In this document: one piece after another, positions 46,638 through 56,157 of the stretch
How the letters are laid out: each line of letters starts with the position of its first letter
How positions within the stretch are numbered: position 1 is the first letter of the stretch
NCBI RefSeq assembly: GCF_900111675.1
Contig: NZ_FOHO01000003.1
Coordinates: 362,530-426,529, forward strand
From: Paracoccus homiensis
GTDB taxonomy: Bacteria > Pseudomonadota > Alphaproteobacteria > Rhodobacterales > Rhodobacteraceae
DNA: 64,000 nucleotides
Direction of reading: 5' to 3'
Notes under the pieces: generated by a model
What the model saw: only the letters and a program-made list of their open reading frames with translations
Database searches by the model: none
What the model was told of the DNA's origin: nothing
Made by a program: the position numbers and the translations under genes

Positions 46638-47249
46638 ATGGGCGGCCTACTGGCCCTGTCTCGCGTCATCGACCGGATCAATTCGCTGATCGGTCGCAGC
46701 GCATCCTGGCTGATCCTGCTGGCGATCTTCGTCAGCGCGATCAATGCCATCATCCGCAAGCTGTTCAGCCTGTCGTCGAACGCATGGCTGGAACTGCAAT
46801 GGTATCTTTACGGCGGCGCGTTCCTGCTGGCGGCGGCCTATACGCTGCTGGAAAACGAACATATCCGCATCGACGTGATCTATGGCCGCTGGTCGCGGCG
46901 GGTTCAGCACTGGATCGACCTGATCGGCACGCTGTGCTTTCTGCTGCCCTTCTGCGTCATCATGATCTCGCTGGTCTATCCGTCGCTGATGACCTCGCTG
47001 CGGACGCATGAGATTTCGATGAACGCGGGCGGTCTCATCATCTGGCCGGCCAAGGCGATCCTGCTGGCCGGTTTCGTGCTGCTGTTCGTGCAGGGGCTGT
47101 CCGAACTGATCAAGAAGATCGCCGTGATGCGCGGTCTTGTTCCCGACCCTCATGGCCATGTCGACGCCCATGACACCATCATGCAAGAGGCCCGCCTGAT
47201 GACCGTCGCCACCGACGACCGAAACGATGACAACGGGGGCCGCGCGTGA
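46638..47249 (+). CDS. TRAP transporter small permease subunit (DctQ type)
   Basis: Membrane protein of 203 residues with four predicted helices (about residues 20-40, 55-72, 90-115 and 130-152). The motif NAWLELQWYLYGGAFLLAAA and ENEHIRIDV match the DctQ proteins of the mannitol/chloroaromatic-type TRAP subfamily. It forms the Na+-driven carrier with the large permease, whose GTG start overlaps its stop by 4 bases. No binding protein gene (DctP) lies next to it. Confidence 0.9.
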   Translation: MGGLLALSRVIDRINSLIGRSASWLILLAIFVSAINAIIRKLFSLSSNAWLELQWYLYGGAFLLAAAYTLLENEHIRIDVIYGRWSRRVQHWIDLIGTLCFLLPFCVIMISLVYPSLMTSLRTHEISMNAGGLIIWPAKAILLAGFVLLFVQGLSELIKKIAVMRGLVPDPHGHVDAHDTIMQEARLMTVATDDRNDDNGGRA

Positions 47250-49039
47250 TCGACCTTATCGCCCATAATCTGGCGCCCATCATGTTCTTCTCGATGGTCG
47301 TCTTTCTTCTGTTCGGCTATCCCATCGCCTTCGCGCTGGCGGCCAACGGGCTTTTGTTCTTCTTCATCGGCGTGTTCATCACGCCCTATACCGACCAGAT
47401 CAACCTGGGCTGGAACCTGCTGGGCGCGCTTGGCGACCGGGTATTCGGCGTCATGCGCAACGATACGCTTCTGGCGATCCCGTTCTTCACCTTCATGGGG
47501 ATCGTGCTGGAACGATCGCGCATGGCCGAGGAATTGCTGGATACCGTCGGCCAGCTGTTCGGCCCGGTGCGCGGCGGTCTGGCCTATGCGGTGATCATCG
47601 TCGGCGCGTTGCTGGCGGCGACGACGGGTGTGGTGGCCGCGTCGGTGATCTCGATGGGCCTGATCTCGCTGCCGATCATGATGCGCTATGGCTATGACAA
47701 GCGTTTGGCCAGCGGTGTGATTACCGCCTCCGGCACGCTTGCGCAGATCATTCCCCCGTCGCTGGTGCTGATCGTTCTGGCCGACCAGCTGGGTCGTTCG
47801 GTGGGCGATATGTACAAGGGCGCGCTGATCCCGGCCTTCGTGCTGGTGGGCATCTATCTTGCCTATGTCGCGGTCCTGTCGATCATCCGTCCCAAGGCCA
47901 TGCCCGCGCTGCCCCCCGAGGCCCGCACGCTTGGCGGCGGCGGCTGGTCGCTGATCATCTCGATCGTCGCGGCCATCGCGGTCTATTGGCTGGCCGAACG
48001 GTATCTGGGCGCGACCCTTGGCAAGGACAGCCAGATCTGGGCCGCGACCATCGCCGTCGTTGTCATGCTGATCGCGGCGCTGGCCGACCGTCACCTGAAA
48101 CTGGGCCTGATGTCGCCGATGACGCGCGAGGTGATCATCGTGATGATCCCGCCATTGGCGCTGGTCTTTCTGGTGCTGGGCACGATCTTTCTGGGCATCG
48201 CCACCCCGACAGAGGGTGGTGCCATGGGCGCGGTCGGTGCGCTGGCCCTGACGGCGGTCAAGCGTCGCCTGACGGTCGATGTCGTGCGGCAGGCGCTGTT
48301 GTCGACCACGCGTCTGTCCAGCTTCGTGATGTTCATCCTGATCGGTGCGACGGTCTTTTCGCTGACCTACTATTCAATCAACGGGCATATCTGGGTGCGC
48401 GATCTGCTGACGGCGCTGCCGGGGGGCGAATACGGGTTCCTGATCGCGGTCTGTGCGATCATCTTCTTCCTTGCCTTCTTCCTGGATTTCTTCGAGCTGG
48501 CCTTCGTGATCGTGCCGCTGCTGATCCCCGCCGCAACCGCGTTGGAGATCGACCTGATCTGGTTCGGCGTGATCCTTGCGATGGTGATGCAGACCTCGTT
48601 CCTGACACCGCCGGTCGGCTTTGCGCTGTTCTACCTGCGCTCGGTCGCGCCGCGCAAACCCTATCGCGACAGCTTTACCGGCAAGCAGATCGATGCGGTC
48701 AGCACGGTCGATATCTATCGCGGCGCGGTGCCTTTCGTCGGGCTGCAACTGCTGATGATCGCGCTGGTGATCGCCTTCCCGCAGATGGTCATGCACTACA
48801 AGGGGGCGCCCATCGACGCCTCGAATGTCAAGATCGAGATCCCCAGCAGCGGTGGTCTTGGCGGATTGGGCGGTGGCCTTGGCGGGGGCTTGGGCGGCCT
48901 TGGCGGTTCGCCCTTCGGTCAGGGCGCGGCGCCGGGTGGAAACGATGCCGGCGGCGGTCTGGGCGGCGGTCTTGGCGGTTTGGGCGGGTCGCCGAATTTC
49001 GGCACGCCCGAACCCGCCGAACCGGTCGAAGGCCAGTAA
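47246..49039 (+). CDS. TRAP transporter large permease subunit (DctM type) with glycine-rich tail
   Basis: Transporting subunit of 597 residues, starting with GTG at 47246. The membrane part (about residues 1-520) shows DctM features: repeated helices, IPFFTFMGIVLERSRMAEEL, ATTGVVAASVISMGLISLPI and a long insertion around residues 205-265 typical of this subfamily. After the last helix, residues about 535-597 form a tail of Gly/Leu repeats with an internally duplicated GGGLGGGLGGLGGSP (coding about 48868-48912 and 48951-48994) ending in a Pro/Glu segment. Such a tail is unusual for DctM and has no known role. Confidence 0.9.
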   Translation: MIDLIAHNLAPIMFFSMVVFLLFGYPIAFALAANGLLFFFIGVFITPYTDQINLGWNLLGALGDRVFGVMRNDTLLAIPFFTFMGIVLERSRMAEELLDTVGQLFGPVRGGLAYAVIIVGALLAATTGVVAASVISMGLISLPIMMRYGYDKRLASGVITASGTLAQIIPPSLVLIVLADQLGRSVGDMYKGALIPAFVLVGIYLAYVAVLSIIRPKAMPALPPEARTLGGGGWSLIISIVAAIAVYWLAERYLGATLGKDSQIWAATIAVVVMLIAALADRHLKLGLMSPMTREVIIVMIPPLALVFLVLGTIFLGIATPTEGGAMGAVGALALTAVKRRLTVDVVRQALLSTTRLSSFVMFILIGATVFSLTYYSINGHIWVRDLLTALPGGEYGFLIAVCAIIFFLAFFLDFFELAFVIVPLLIPAATALEIDLIWFGVILAMVMQTSFLTPPVGFALFYLRSVAPRKPYRDSFTGKQIDAVSTVDIYRGAVPFVGLQLLMIALVIAFPQMVMHYKGAPIDASNVKIEIPSSGGLGGLGGGLGGGLGGLGGSPFGQGAAPGGNDAGGGLGGGLGGLGGSPNFGTPEPAEPVEGQ

Positions 49040-49070
49040 CCCGCGCCCCTGCCGCATCCTTGATCAATGA

Positions 49071-49106
49071 CCGCCCGCGCGATGCCTGTCGCGCGGGCGG
49101 CTTTCG
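49071..49106 (+). terminator. Terminator after TRAP large permease gene
   Basis: Perfect 12-base-pair stem CCGCCCGCGCGA/TCGCGCGGGCGG (49071-49082 with 49089-49100), 6-base loop, followed by CTTTCGTT, a weak T run. Confidence 0.7.
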
Positions 49107-49197
49107 TTCCGGATCCTGATCGGGGACCGGGCTGGACATCCCCCGGTGTTCCGATGATCGTGCGACGCGAAGATGACCGGCAGGGAATGGGGGGAAG

Positions 49198-50800
49198 ATG
49201 CGCGACCTTGGGGAATATGATTTCATCATCATCGGTGCAGGCTCGGGCGGCTGCGTTCTGGCAAACCGCCTGTCGGCCGATCCCGCCAACAAGGTGCTTT
49301 TGCTGGAAGCCGGGGGCAGCGACAACAAGCTTTGGGTGCATATCCCGGTCGGCTATCTTTACGCGATGGGCAACCCGCGGCTGGACTGGTGTTATCAGAC
49401 CGAACCAGAGCCGGGCCTGAACGGGCGCAGGCTGAACTATCCGCGCGGCAAGGTGCTGGGTGGCTGTTCCTCGATCAACGGCATGATCTATATGCGCGGA
49501 CAGGCGGCCGATTACGACCGCTGGCGGCAGGCGGGAAATCCGGGCTGGGCATGGGATGACGTGCTGCCCTATTTTCGCCGTTCCGAGCGGCATTTTGGAC
49601 CGGGTTCGGACCTGCATGGCAATCAGGGCGAATTGCGGGTCGAGCAACAGCGCCTCAGCTGGCCGATCCTTGATGCCGTGGCCGAGGCCGCGCAGGAAAT
49701 GGGTCTGCCGGCCTGCGCCGATTTCAATTGCGGCGACAATGAGGGGGTCGGCTATTTTCCGGTGACCCAACGCGGGGGGGCTGCGCTGGAATGCGCGCAA
49801 GGCGTTTCTGAACCCCGCGCGCAAGCGTCCCAACCTGCGGATCGAAACCGGTGCGCAGGCGCGACGCATCCTGCTGGACGGCAAGCGTGCCACCGGGGTC
49901 GAATTTGCCCAGAACGGTCAGGTCACGCAGGCCCGCGCCAAGGCCGAGATCATTCTGGCGGCCGGGGCGATCAACAGTCCGGCGCTGCTGGAACTCAGCG
50001 GGATCGGCGATGCCGAACGGCTGGCGGATCTGGGGATCGCGACCGCCCATCACGCACCGGGCGTCGGTGCGGAGCTGCAAGACCATCTGCAATTGCGCAC
50101 CGTGTTCCGCATCAGTGGCGCATGCACGCTGAACGACCGGGCACGCAGCCTGTGGGGCAAAGCGGGGATCGCGCTGGAATACGCGCTGCGCAGGACCGGT
50201 CCGATGGCGATGGCGCCCAGCCAGCTGGGGATCTTTGCCAAATCCTCGGACGCCTACGAGACCGCGAATATCGAATATCATGTGCAACCGCTGTCGCTGG
50301 AAAAATTCGGCGATCCTCTGCATGATTTCCCGGCGCTGACGATTTCGGTCTGCAACCTGCGTCCCGAAAGCCGCGGGCACAGTCATATCACCTCGGCCGA
50401 TCCGATGGCCGCGCCGGCGATCCAGCCCTGCTATCTGTCGACGCCGGGTGATCGGCAGGTCGCGGTCGAAAGCCTGCGCCACGCCCGCAGGCTGATGCAG
50501 ACAGCGCGTATGTCAGCCTTTGCGCCGCAAGAGCTGAAACCCGGTGCCCATCTGCAAAGCGATGCCGATCTGGAACGCGCGGCGGGCGATGTGGGCACGA
50601 CGATCTTCCACCCGGTCGGCACGACGCGCATGGGCAGCGATCCGGGCGCGGTGGTCGATCCCGAATTGCGGGTGAACGGCATCGCGGGCCTGCGGATTGC
50701 CGATGCCGGGATCATGCCCAGCATCGTGTCGGGCAACACCCACGCGCCGGTCACCATGATCGCCGAAAAGGCCGCCGACCTGATCCTTGGCGGGCGCTAG
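49198..50800 (+). pseudogene. GMC family FAD oxidoreductase (choline/alcohol dehydrogenase type), frameshifted
   Basis: Both halves of a GMC oxidoreductase are present in different frames. Frame 1 (from ATG 49198) encodes the FAD-binding [39 protein letters not shown] and continues to [10 protein letters not shown]. At a run of seven G (49774-49780) the frame is lost; removing one G restores [16 protein letters not shown] and the rest, including [17 protein letters not shown] and the C-terminal FHPVGTTRMG and SGNTHAPVTMIAEKA. The repaired protein would have 533 residues, normal for the family. Either a recent mutation, phase variation or a sequencing error explains this. Without repair, frame 1 stops at 50325. 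Confidence 0.85.
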
Positions 50801-52107
50801 CGCAGCATCTGGCGGAAGGCATGCCAACTGGCTTTGGGGGTACGGACCATGCTGTCGTAATCGACATGGATCAGGCCAAAGCGCGGACCATAGCCCCACG
50901 CCCATTCGTAATTGTCCAGAAGCGACCAATAGAAAAAGCCGCGCAAATTGACGCCCTGATCCATCGCCGCCCGCGCCGCGCGAAGGTGATCGCCGATAAA
51001 GGCCACCCGGTCGGCATCGTCGGTCGGGTCGTCGCCCGGTGCCAGCGCCATGCCGTTTTCGGTCACATAGACGGGCATCTGGCCGATATGATCGCGTGAC
51101 AGGCGGGTCAGAAATTCGGTCAGCCCCTCGGGCCGGATTTCCCAGCCCATCTGCGTCTTGGGCAGGGGGCCGTCACTGGCGGCATCATTGGGCCACAAGC
51201 CCGGCGCATGGGCGTGCATCTTGCGGGTGTAATAATTGACGCCCAGCCAGTCGATCGGCTGTGCGATCTGCGCCATGTCATCCTGCCAGCCTGCGGGCAG
51301 ATGCGGGGCCAGACCCTGCAATGCGGCATCGGGATAGCCCTGACCCATCACCGCGCGAATGAACCACTGGTTATAAATCGCGTCCTGACGCGCGGCCGAG
51401 GCCGCCGCCTGTTCGCTGTCATCGGCGGGATGGGCGGTTTCGAAATTCAGGACGATGCCCAGATCTTTCGCGCCCTCGGCGCGCAGGGCCTGAACGGCGG
51501 TGCCGTGGGCCAGCATGACATGATGCATGGCCCGCGCCGCTGCACGGATGTCGCGCAGGCCCGGTGCATGTGCGCCCAGAAAATGTGACAGCCAGGCGAT
51601 GCACCAGGGCTCGTTCAGGGTGGCGGTGCTGGCCAGTCGATCCCCCAGACGCGCATGAACCGCACGCGCGTAATCCGCGAACCATGCGGCAATGTCGCGA
51701 TTGCGCCACCCGCCCAGATCGGCCAGCGCCGCGGGCAGATCCCAGTGATACAGCGTCAGATAGGGCTGCAGCCCGCGTTGCAACATGCCATCGACCAGCC
51801 GATCATAGAAATCCAGCGCCTGCATGTTCAGGCTGCGACCGTCCGGCATGACCCGTGCCCAGGATGTCGAAAAGCGATAGGCATCAAAACCCGCGTCGCG
51901 CATCAGGTCCAGATCGGTTTCCCACAGAAGATAGTGATCGCAGGCGCGTGCGCCGCTGCTGTGATCCAGAACATTGCCCGGCGTCGCGGCGAAACTGTCC
52001 CAATGCGAGGGGCCTGCGCCGCCATGGGCCGATCCCTCGATCTGATAGGCGGCAGTCGCCGCGCCAAAGATGAAATCCTGCGGAAACGCATTGCGCGGCG
52101 GCAGCAT
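50797..52107 (-). CDS. Glycoside hydrolase family 1 beta-glucosidase
   Basis: Cytoplasmic beta-glycosidase of 436 residues, without a signal peptide. The acid/base glutamate is Glu166 (TLNEPW) and the nucleophile Glu350 (YVTENG). The N-terminal DFIFGAATAAYQIEG signature and C-terminal GFFYWSLLDNYEWAWGY are typical. It would hydrolyse beta-glucosides taken up by a transporter not seen nearby. The ATG at 52107 has AAGGAG 5 bases upstream. Its stop shares a CTAG with the GMC gene. Confidence 0.95.
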   Translation of the reverse strand: MLPPRNAFPQDFIFGAATAAYQIEGSAHGGAGPSHWDSFAATPGNVLDHSSGARACDHYLLWETDLDLMRDAGFDAYRFSTSWARVMPDGRSLNMQALDFYDRLVDGMLQRGLQPYLTLYHWDLPAALADLGGWRNRDIAAWFADYARAVHARLGDRLASTATLNEPWCIAWLSHFLGAHAPGLRDIRAAARAMHHVMLAHGTAVQALRAEGAKDLGIVLNFETAHPADDSEQAAASAARQDAIYNQWFIRAVMGQGYPDAALQGLAPHLPAGWQDDMAQIAQPIDWLGVNYYTRKMHAHAPGLWPNDAASDGPLPKTQMGWEIRPEGLTEFLTRLSRDHIGQMPVYVTENGMALAPGDDPTDDADRVAFIGDHLRAARAAMDQGVNLRGFFYWSLLDNYEWAWGYGPRFGLIHVDYDSMVRTPKASWHAFRQMLR

Positions 52108-52253
52108 GGTCACTCCTTCCCGGGGGCGTTGGTGTGGGGGCAGGCTGGCACAGCCGCGACGCGCTGCCTAGGGGCTAAGCTCGGTCGTGGCTCCCGCACA
52201 ATGGCTTTCGTAAACCCGTTTCAAATCCCCGGGAATTGGGTCATACCGGGGCC

Positions 52254-52679
52254 ATGGTTCAGGATCGTGCCCAACAGCTTGAAAATGCTCTGCGAGAGGC
52301 GGGTGTCCGCGTGACGCGTCAGCGCGCCGCGCTGCTGCGCATCATCGCCGCCAGCGAGGATCATCCCGATGCGGCGGAACTGCATCGCCGCGCCGAGGCG
52401 GCGGGTGCGGGCGTGTCGCTGGCGACCGTCTATCGCACGCTGACGACCCTGCAGGCGCAGGGTGTCATCGAAAAGCTGGAATTCCAGGATCAGCCCGCCC
52501 GCTGGGAGGCCGCCGATCAACATCACCACGATCACATGATCGATGTGGAAACCGGCGAGGTGATGGAATTCACCAATGACCGTATCGAGCGTCTTCAGGC
52601 CGAAATCGCCGCCGAGATGGGCTATGACATCGTTCATCACCGCCTTGAACTCTATGTGCGCAAATCGGCAAAGGGTTAG
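52254..52679 (+). CDS. Fur family transcriptional regulator (Fur/Mur type)
   Basis: Metal-responsive repressor of 141 residues. Winged helix in the first 85 residues (VRVTRQRAALLRII, SLATVYRTLTTLQAQGVI), then the metal-binding stretch ADQHHHDHMIDVETGEVMEF. It has no CxxC zinc sites. This pattern resembles the alphaproteobacterial Fur orthologue that often senses manganese (Mur), but Fe versus Mn cannot be decided from sequence alone. The ATG at 52254 is preceded by CCGGGG only; a TTG at 52236 is an alternative. Confidence 0.88.
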   Translation: MVQDRAQQLENALREAGVRVTRQRAALLRIIAASEDHPDAAELHRRAEAAGAGVSLATVYRTLTTLQAQGVIEKLEFQDQPARWEAADQHHHDHMIDVETGEVMEFTNDRIERLQAEIAAEMGYDIVHHRLELYVRKSAKG

Positions 52680-52683
52680 GCCG

Positions 52684-53052
52684 TTGCAGGTGTTCGACAA
52701 GATCATTTCGGATCGGGGATCGCGTTATGCGGTGTCGGGCGGGCCGGCCCGAACGCGCGAAGAGGCCGCCGCATTGCTGGGCGAATTGAAACGGACCAAG
52801 CGTTTTGCCAAGGCCACGCATAACAGCTGGGCGGCGGTCCTGTCGGGTGAGCCGGTCAAGGATGACGACGGCGAATCCGGGGCGGGCGCGCTGATGTTGC
52901 AGATGCTGGAACGTGCGGCGCTGACCGATCATGTCGTGATCGTCACCCGCTGGTATGGCGGCAAGCATCTGGGCGGCGACCGGTTCCGCCATGTCGCGGA
53001 TGCGGTGCGGCATTACCTGCGCGAAACCGGGCTGGGCGATCAGGCCGATTAG
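52684..53052 (+). CDS. YigZ/IMPACT N-terminal domain protein, short form
   Basis: Protein of 122 residues with the IMPACT_N (UPF0029) core: KATHNSWAAVL, DDDGESGAGALMLQML and VTRWYGGKHLGGDRF. E. coli YigZ is about 200 residues and has a second ferredoxin-like domain, missing here. Function of the family is unclear. No ATG fits; the TTG at 52684 lies 8 bases after AAAGGG, 4 bases after the Fur-family stop, so the two are probably translated together. A GTG at 52690 is an alternative start. Confidence 0.8.
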   Translation: MQVFDKIISDRGSRYAVSGGPARTREEAAALLGELKRTKRFAKATHNSWAAVLSGEPVKDDDGESGAGALMLQMLERAALTDHVVIVTRWYGGKHLGGDRFRHVADAVRHYLRETGLGDQAD

Positions 53053-53786
53053 ATCAACGTCGCGGACCAGTTGAAATTCAGGATCAGCCAATCGGCGATG
53101 CGATTGACGCTGCCCGTGGCGATCAGCAGGGCAAACAGGATCAGCATCAGGCCCATCAGCCTTTCGGCATGGCGCAGATGCCTGCGGCGGCGGGCCGCCC
53201 AGGCAAGCGCCGGACGGACAAAGATTGCCGCCAGAACGAAGGGCAGGGTCATCGCCAGCCCATAGATCAGCAGCAGGCCGGCGCCCTGCCACAGGCTGTC
53301 GGCGGCCGATGCAACCAACAGGATCGCGGTCAGCGCCGGTCCGACGCAGGGCGTCCAGCCAAAGCCGAAGGCCAGACCCATCAGATAGCCCCCAGACATC
53401 CCGGCAGGCCGCATCGCGCCATACCACCGGGCCGAGCGTGTCAGGATCGACAGGTGCAGCAGGCCCATGAAATGCAGCCCGAAGATCAGCAATACCCCGG
53501 CGGCCAGAAAGGACAGCGGGCGCCGCCATTCGGCAAAGGCCTGCCCCAATGCGGTCGCGCCCAGCCCGAACAGAAGAAAGATCGTGGTGACGCCAAGCGC
53601 GAAGGCGATGGCGGACAGGACCAACCGACGCTGCACCCCCGGCGCGATCCGATCTTCGCCGCGCAGTTCAGCGATCGAGATGCCCGCCACATAGGACAGG
53701 TAGAACGGCAGCATCGGCAGCACGCAGGGCGACAGGAAGGACAGAAGCCCCGCCACCATCGCGCCCCAATATCCGATCTCTGGCAT
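53049..53786 (-). CDS. ccdA: CcdA family cytochrome c biogenesis protein
   Basis: Inner-membrane protein of 245 residues with six predicted helices that transfers reducing equivalents from cytoplasmic thioredoxin to periplasmic thiol proteins for cytochrome c maturation. The two redox cysteines sit in LLSFLSPCVLPMLPFYLSYV (about Cys21) and FGWTPCVGPALTAI (about Cys147). Its stop overlaps the convergent YigZ-type gene by 4 bases. No other cytochrome c maturation gene is in the window. Confidence 0.94.
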   Translation of the reverse strand: MPEIGYWGAMVAGLLSFLSPCVLPMLPFYLSYVAGISIAELRGEDRIAPGVQRRLVLSAIAFALGVTTIFLLFGLGATALGQAFAEWRRPLSFLAAGVLLIFGLHFMGLLHLSILTRSARWYGAMRPAGMSGGYLMGLAFGFGWTPCVGPALTAILLVASAADSLWQGAGLLLIYGLAMTLPFVLAAIFVRPALAWAARRRRHLRHAERLMGLMLILFALLIATGSVNRIADWLILNFNWSATLI

Positions 53787-53838
53787 CTGGTCCCCATGTC
53801 TGCGCCGCTGTCGGGGGTGGCCGACAATGGCGCGGGGG

Positions 53839-55308
53839 TCAAGCGGCCAGATAAACCTCGATCGCCTTGCGCGTGCCCACGTCGTGCAGCAGTTTCAGCT
53901 TGGTCGCGAAGGCGGCCTGAAAGCGCGGGTTGTCGCCCAGACTGCCAAAGACCGTGCGGTTCGACAGGAAGGCAAGCGGGTCCTGACGCGCGGCAAGGGC
54001 GTAGTTGCGCAGCGCGTCGCTGTTGTCGTCATTCGGCGCGATCTGGTTCCCGGCCTCGTCCACACGTTCGCAATAGCGGCACCAGAAGGCCACCTCTTGC
54101 GCCAGGCCGTCGATCGCGGCGTCGTCGCGCAGTGCGTCTGCCAGCGTCGGCAGGATGAATTTCGGCTGACGGTTGGATCCGTCAAGGCACAGGCGCGGGA
54201 TGGTGTCGCCGATTTCGGGATTGGCAAAGCGGCTGACGATCAGTTCCAGATAATCGGCATAGCTGACGCCGGGGATCGGGGCGAGCGTCGGCAGGATCTC
54301 GCGCGTTTCAAGGGCGCGCAGCCAGGCTTCGATCTGCGGGTCGGCCATCGCGTCATGCACGAAGTGATGTCCCAGCAGCGCCGAAGGATAGGCGATGGCT
54401 GCGTGGCCTCCATTCAGGATCCGCAGTTTCATCAACTCGTGTCGGCTGACATCGGCCACGAATTCTGCGCCGACCTGTTCCAGCGCGGGCCGGCCCTGCG
54501 GAAAATTGTCCTCCAGCACCCATTGGCGGAACGGCTCGCAGACGACGGGGGCGGCGTCGGTGACGCCGAACCGGTCACGCAACAGATCGCGTTCGCGGTC
54601 CGACGTGGCGGGCGTGATGCAATCGACCATCGAATTCGGAAAGGCGACGTTCTCCCGGACCCATTCGGCCAGCGCGGGGTCGGACAGCTGCGCAAGCCCG
54701 GTCACGGTGCGGGCGCAGACATGGCCGTTTTCGGGCAGGTTGTCGCAGGACATCACGGTAAAGGGGCCAAGGCCCGCATCGCGGCGCCGACGCAGCGCGG
54801 CAAGGATCATGCCGAACACGCTGCGCGGATCGTCGGGATGGGCGGCATCATGGGCCATGTCGGGATGTGCCGCGTCAAAGCCATCGGTCTTTGCATCGAC
54901 GTAATAGCCACCTTCGGTGATCGTCAGCGAAACGATGCGGATCGCCGGATCGGCCATGGCGGCAATGGTCCGGGCGGGATCGATGTCGATGAAATCGACC
55001 ATCGCGCCGGTCACGCGGGCCGACAGACCCTTTGGGTCCAGTTCGACCACCGTGGTCAACCAGTCCTGTTTCGCCAGCCGGTCGCGCATCGCCGCATCGC
55101 CGGGGCGAACGCCGGCCCCGATCAGCGCCCAGTCATGGCATTGACCGGCCTCGAACAGCTGATCCAGATACCAGCCCATATGGGCACGGTGAAAATTGCC
55201 GACACCGACATGCAGGATGCCGGGGCGCAAGGCACCGCGGTCATAGGCCGGGCGGCTGACGGCCGCGTCCAGATCGGCCAGCGAGGAGAGGGACAGGGTC
55301 ACGGCCAT
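53839..55308 (-). CDS. mtlK: Mannitol 2-dehydrogenase
   Basis: NAD-dependent polyol dehydrogenase of the long-chain mannitol dehydrogenase family, 489 residues, oxidising D-mannitol (and related polyols) to fructose. It has LHVGVGNFHRAHMGWYLD at the N-terminus, SCDNLPENGHV and the catalytic FPNSMVDCITPAT and LRILNGGHAAIAY segments with the active-site Lys just before (ELMKLRILN). The ATG at 55308 has AAAGG upstream. Last gene of the smoEFGKS-mtlK operon. Confidence 0.95.
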   Translation of the reverse strand: MAVTLSLSSLADLDAAVSRPAYDRGALRPGILHVGVGNFHRAHMGWYLDQLFEAGQCHDWALIGAGVRPGDAAMRDRLAKQDWLTTVVELDPKGLSARVTGAMVDFIDIDPARTIAAMADPAIRIVSLTITEGGYYVDAKTDGFDAAHPDMAHDAAHPDDPRSVFGMILAALRRRRDAGLGPFTVMSCDNLPENGHVCARTVTGLAQLSDPALAEWVRENVAFPNSMVDCITPATSDRERDLLRDRFGVTDAAPVVCEPFRQWVLEDNFPQGRPALEQVGAEFVADVSRHELMKLRILNGGHAAIAYPSALLGHHFVHDAMADPQIEAWLRALETREILPTLAPIPGVSYADYLELIVSRFANPEIGDTIPRLCLDGSNRQPKFILPTLADALRDDAAIDGLAQEVAFWCRYCERVDEAGNQIAPNDDNSDALRNYALAARQDPLAFLSNRTVFGSLGDNPRFQAAFATKLKLLHDVGTRKAIEVYLAA

Positions 55309-55383
55309 GGTGGCACCTTTCGTCAAGCGCCCGACCGCCAAGGGCGGGGGCAATGCATCATTCGGGCTGATCCGCGTGGGCGG

Positions 55384-56157
55384 TCAGCTCATCCAGTTGC
55401 CGCCATCGACATTGTAGGTCTGGGCGACGATGTAATCGGCCTCGGGCGAGGCAAGGAAGATGGCCATGCCGGTCAGGTCGGCGGCGGTGCCCATGCGGCC
55501 AAGGGGCACGGCGGCGCCGACCTCGCGCTTTTTCTGGCCGGGTGCCTTGCCCTCGTGCCGGGCAAAGAACGCATCGACGCCGTCCCAATGTTCGCCATCG
55601 ACGACGCCCGGCGCGATGGCATTCACATTGATGCCGTGACGGATCAGGTTCAGCCCCGCAGACTGGGTCAGGCTGATGACGGCGGCCTTGCTGGCGCAAT
55701 AGACGGCGACCAGCGATTCTCCGCGACGACCGGCCTGGCTGGCCATGTTGATGATGCGCCCGCCGCTGCCCCGATGGATCATCCCGCGCGCGACGGCCTG
55801 CATCATGAACAGCGTCCCCGAGACATTGACCGCGAAGATGCGGTCGTAATCGGCGCGGGTGATTTCGGTCAGTGGCGCGGCGGTGAACAGCGCGGCATTG
55901 TTGATCAGGATGTCGATGCCGCCAAACGCATCCTCGACCTCGGCCACGCAGCCGTCGATCGAGTTCTGGTCGGTCACGTCAAGCCGGACGGCGATCGCCC
56001 CCCGGCCCAGATGCCCGGCGGCGGCGGTCGCGGCGTCGATATTGATGTCGCAGATGGCGACCTGCGCGCCCTCGGCCAGATAGGCGCGGGCGAATTCCAG
56101 GCCGATGCCGCGCGCGGCGCCGGTGATCAGGGCGCGTTTGCCGGACAGGCGGTTCAT
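55384..56157 (-). CDS. smoS: Sorbitol dehydrogenase SmoS, SDR family
   Basis: Short-chain dehydrogenase of 257 residues oxidising sorbitol (or galactitol) to a ketose with NAD. The Rossmann motif is [12 protein letters not shown] (residues 13-24) with the NAD-selecting Asp in CDINID, the NNAA motif is at about 86-89, and the catalytic set is Ser140, Tyr153 and Lys157 ([11 protein letters not shown]). Its start overlaps the smoK stop by 4 bases. Position and family match SmoS of Rhodobacter. Confidence 0.93.
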   Translation of the reverse strand: MNRLSGKRALITGAARGIGLEFARAYLAEGAQVAICDINIDAATAAAGHLGRGAIAVRLDVTDQNSIDGCVAEVEDAFGGIDILINNAALFTAAPLTEITRADYDRIFAVNVSGTLFMMQAVARGMIHRGSGGRIINMASQAGRRGESLVAVYCASKAAVISLTQSAGLNLIRHGINVNAIAPGVVDGEHWDGVDAFFARHEGKAPGQKKREVGAAVPLGRMGTAADLTGMAIFLASPEADYIVAQTYNVDGGNWMS

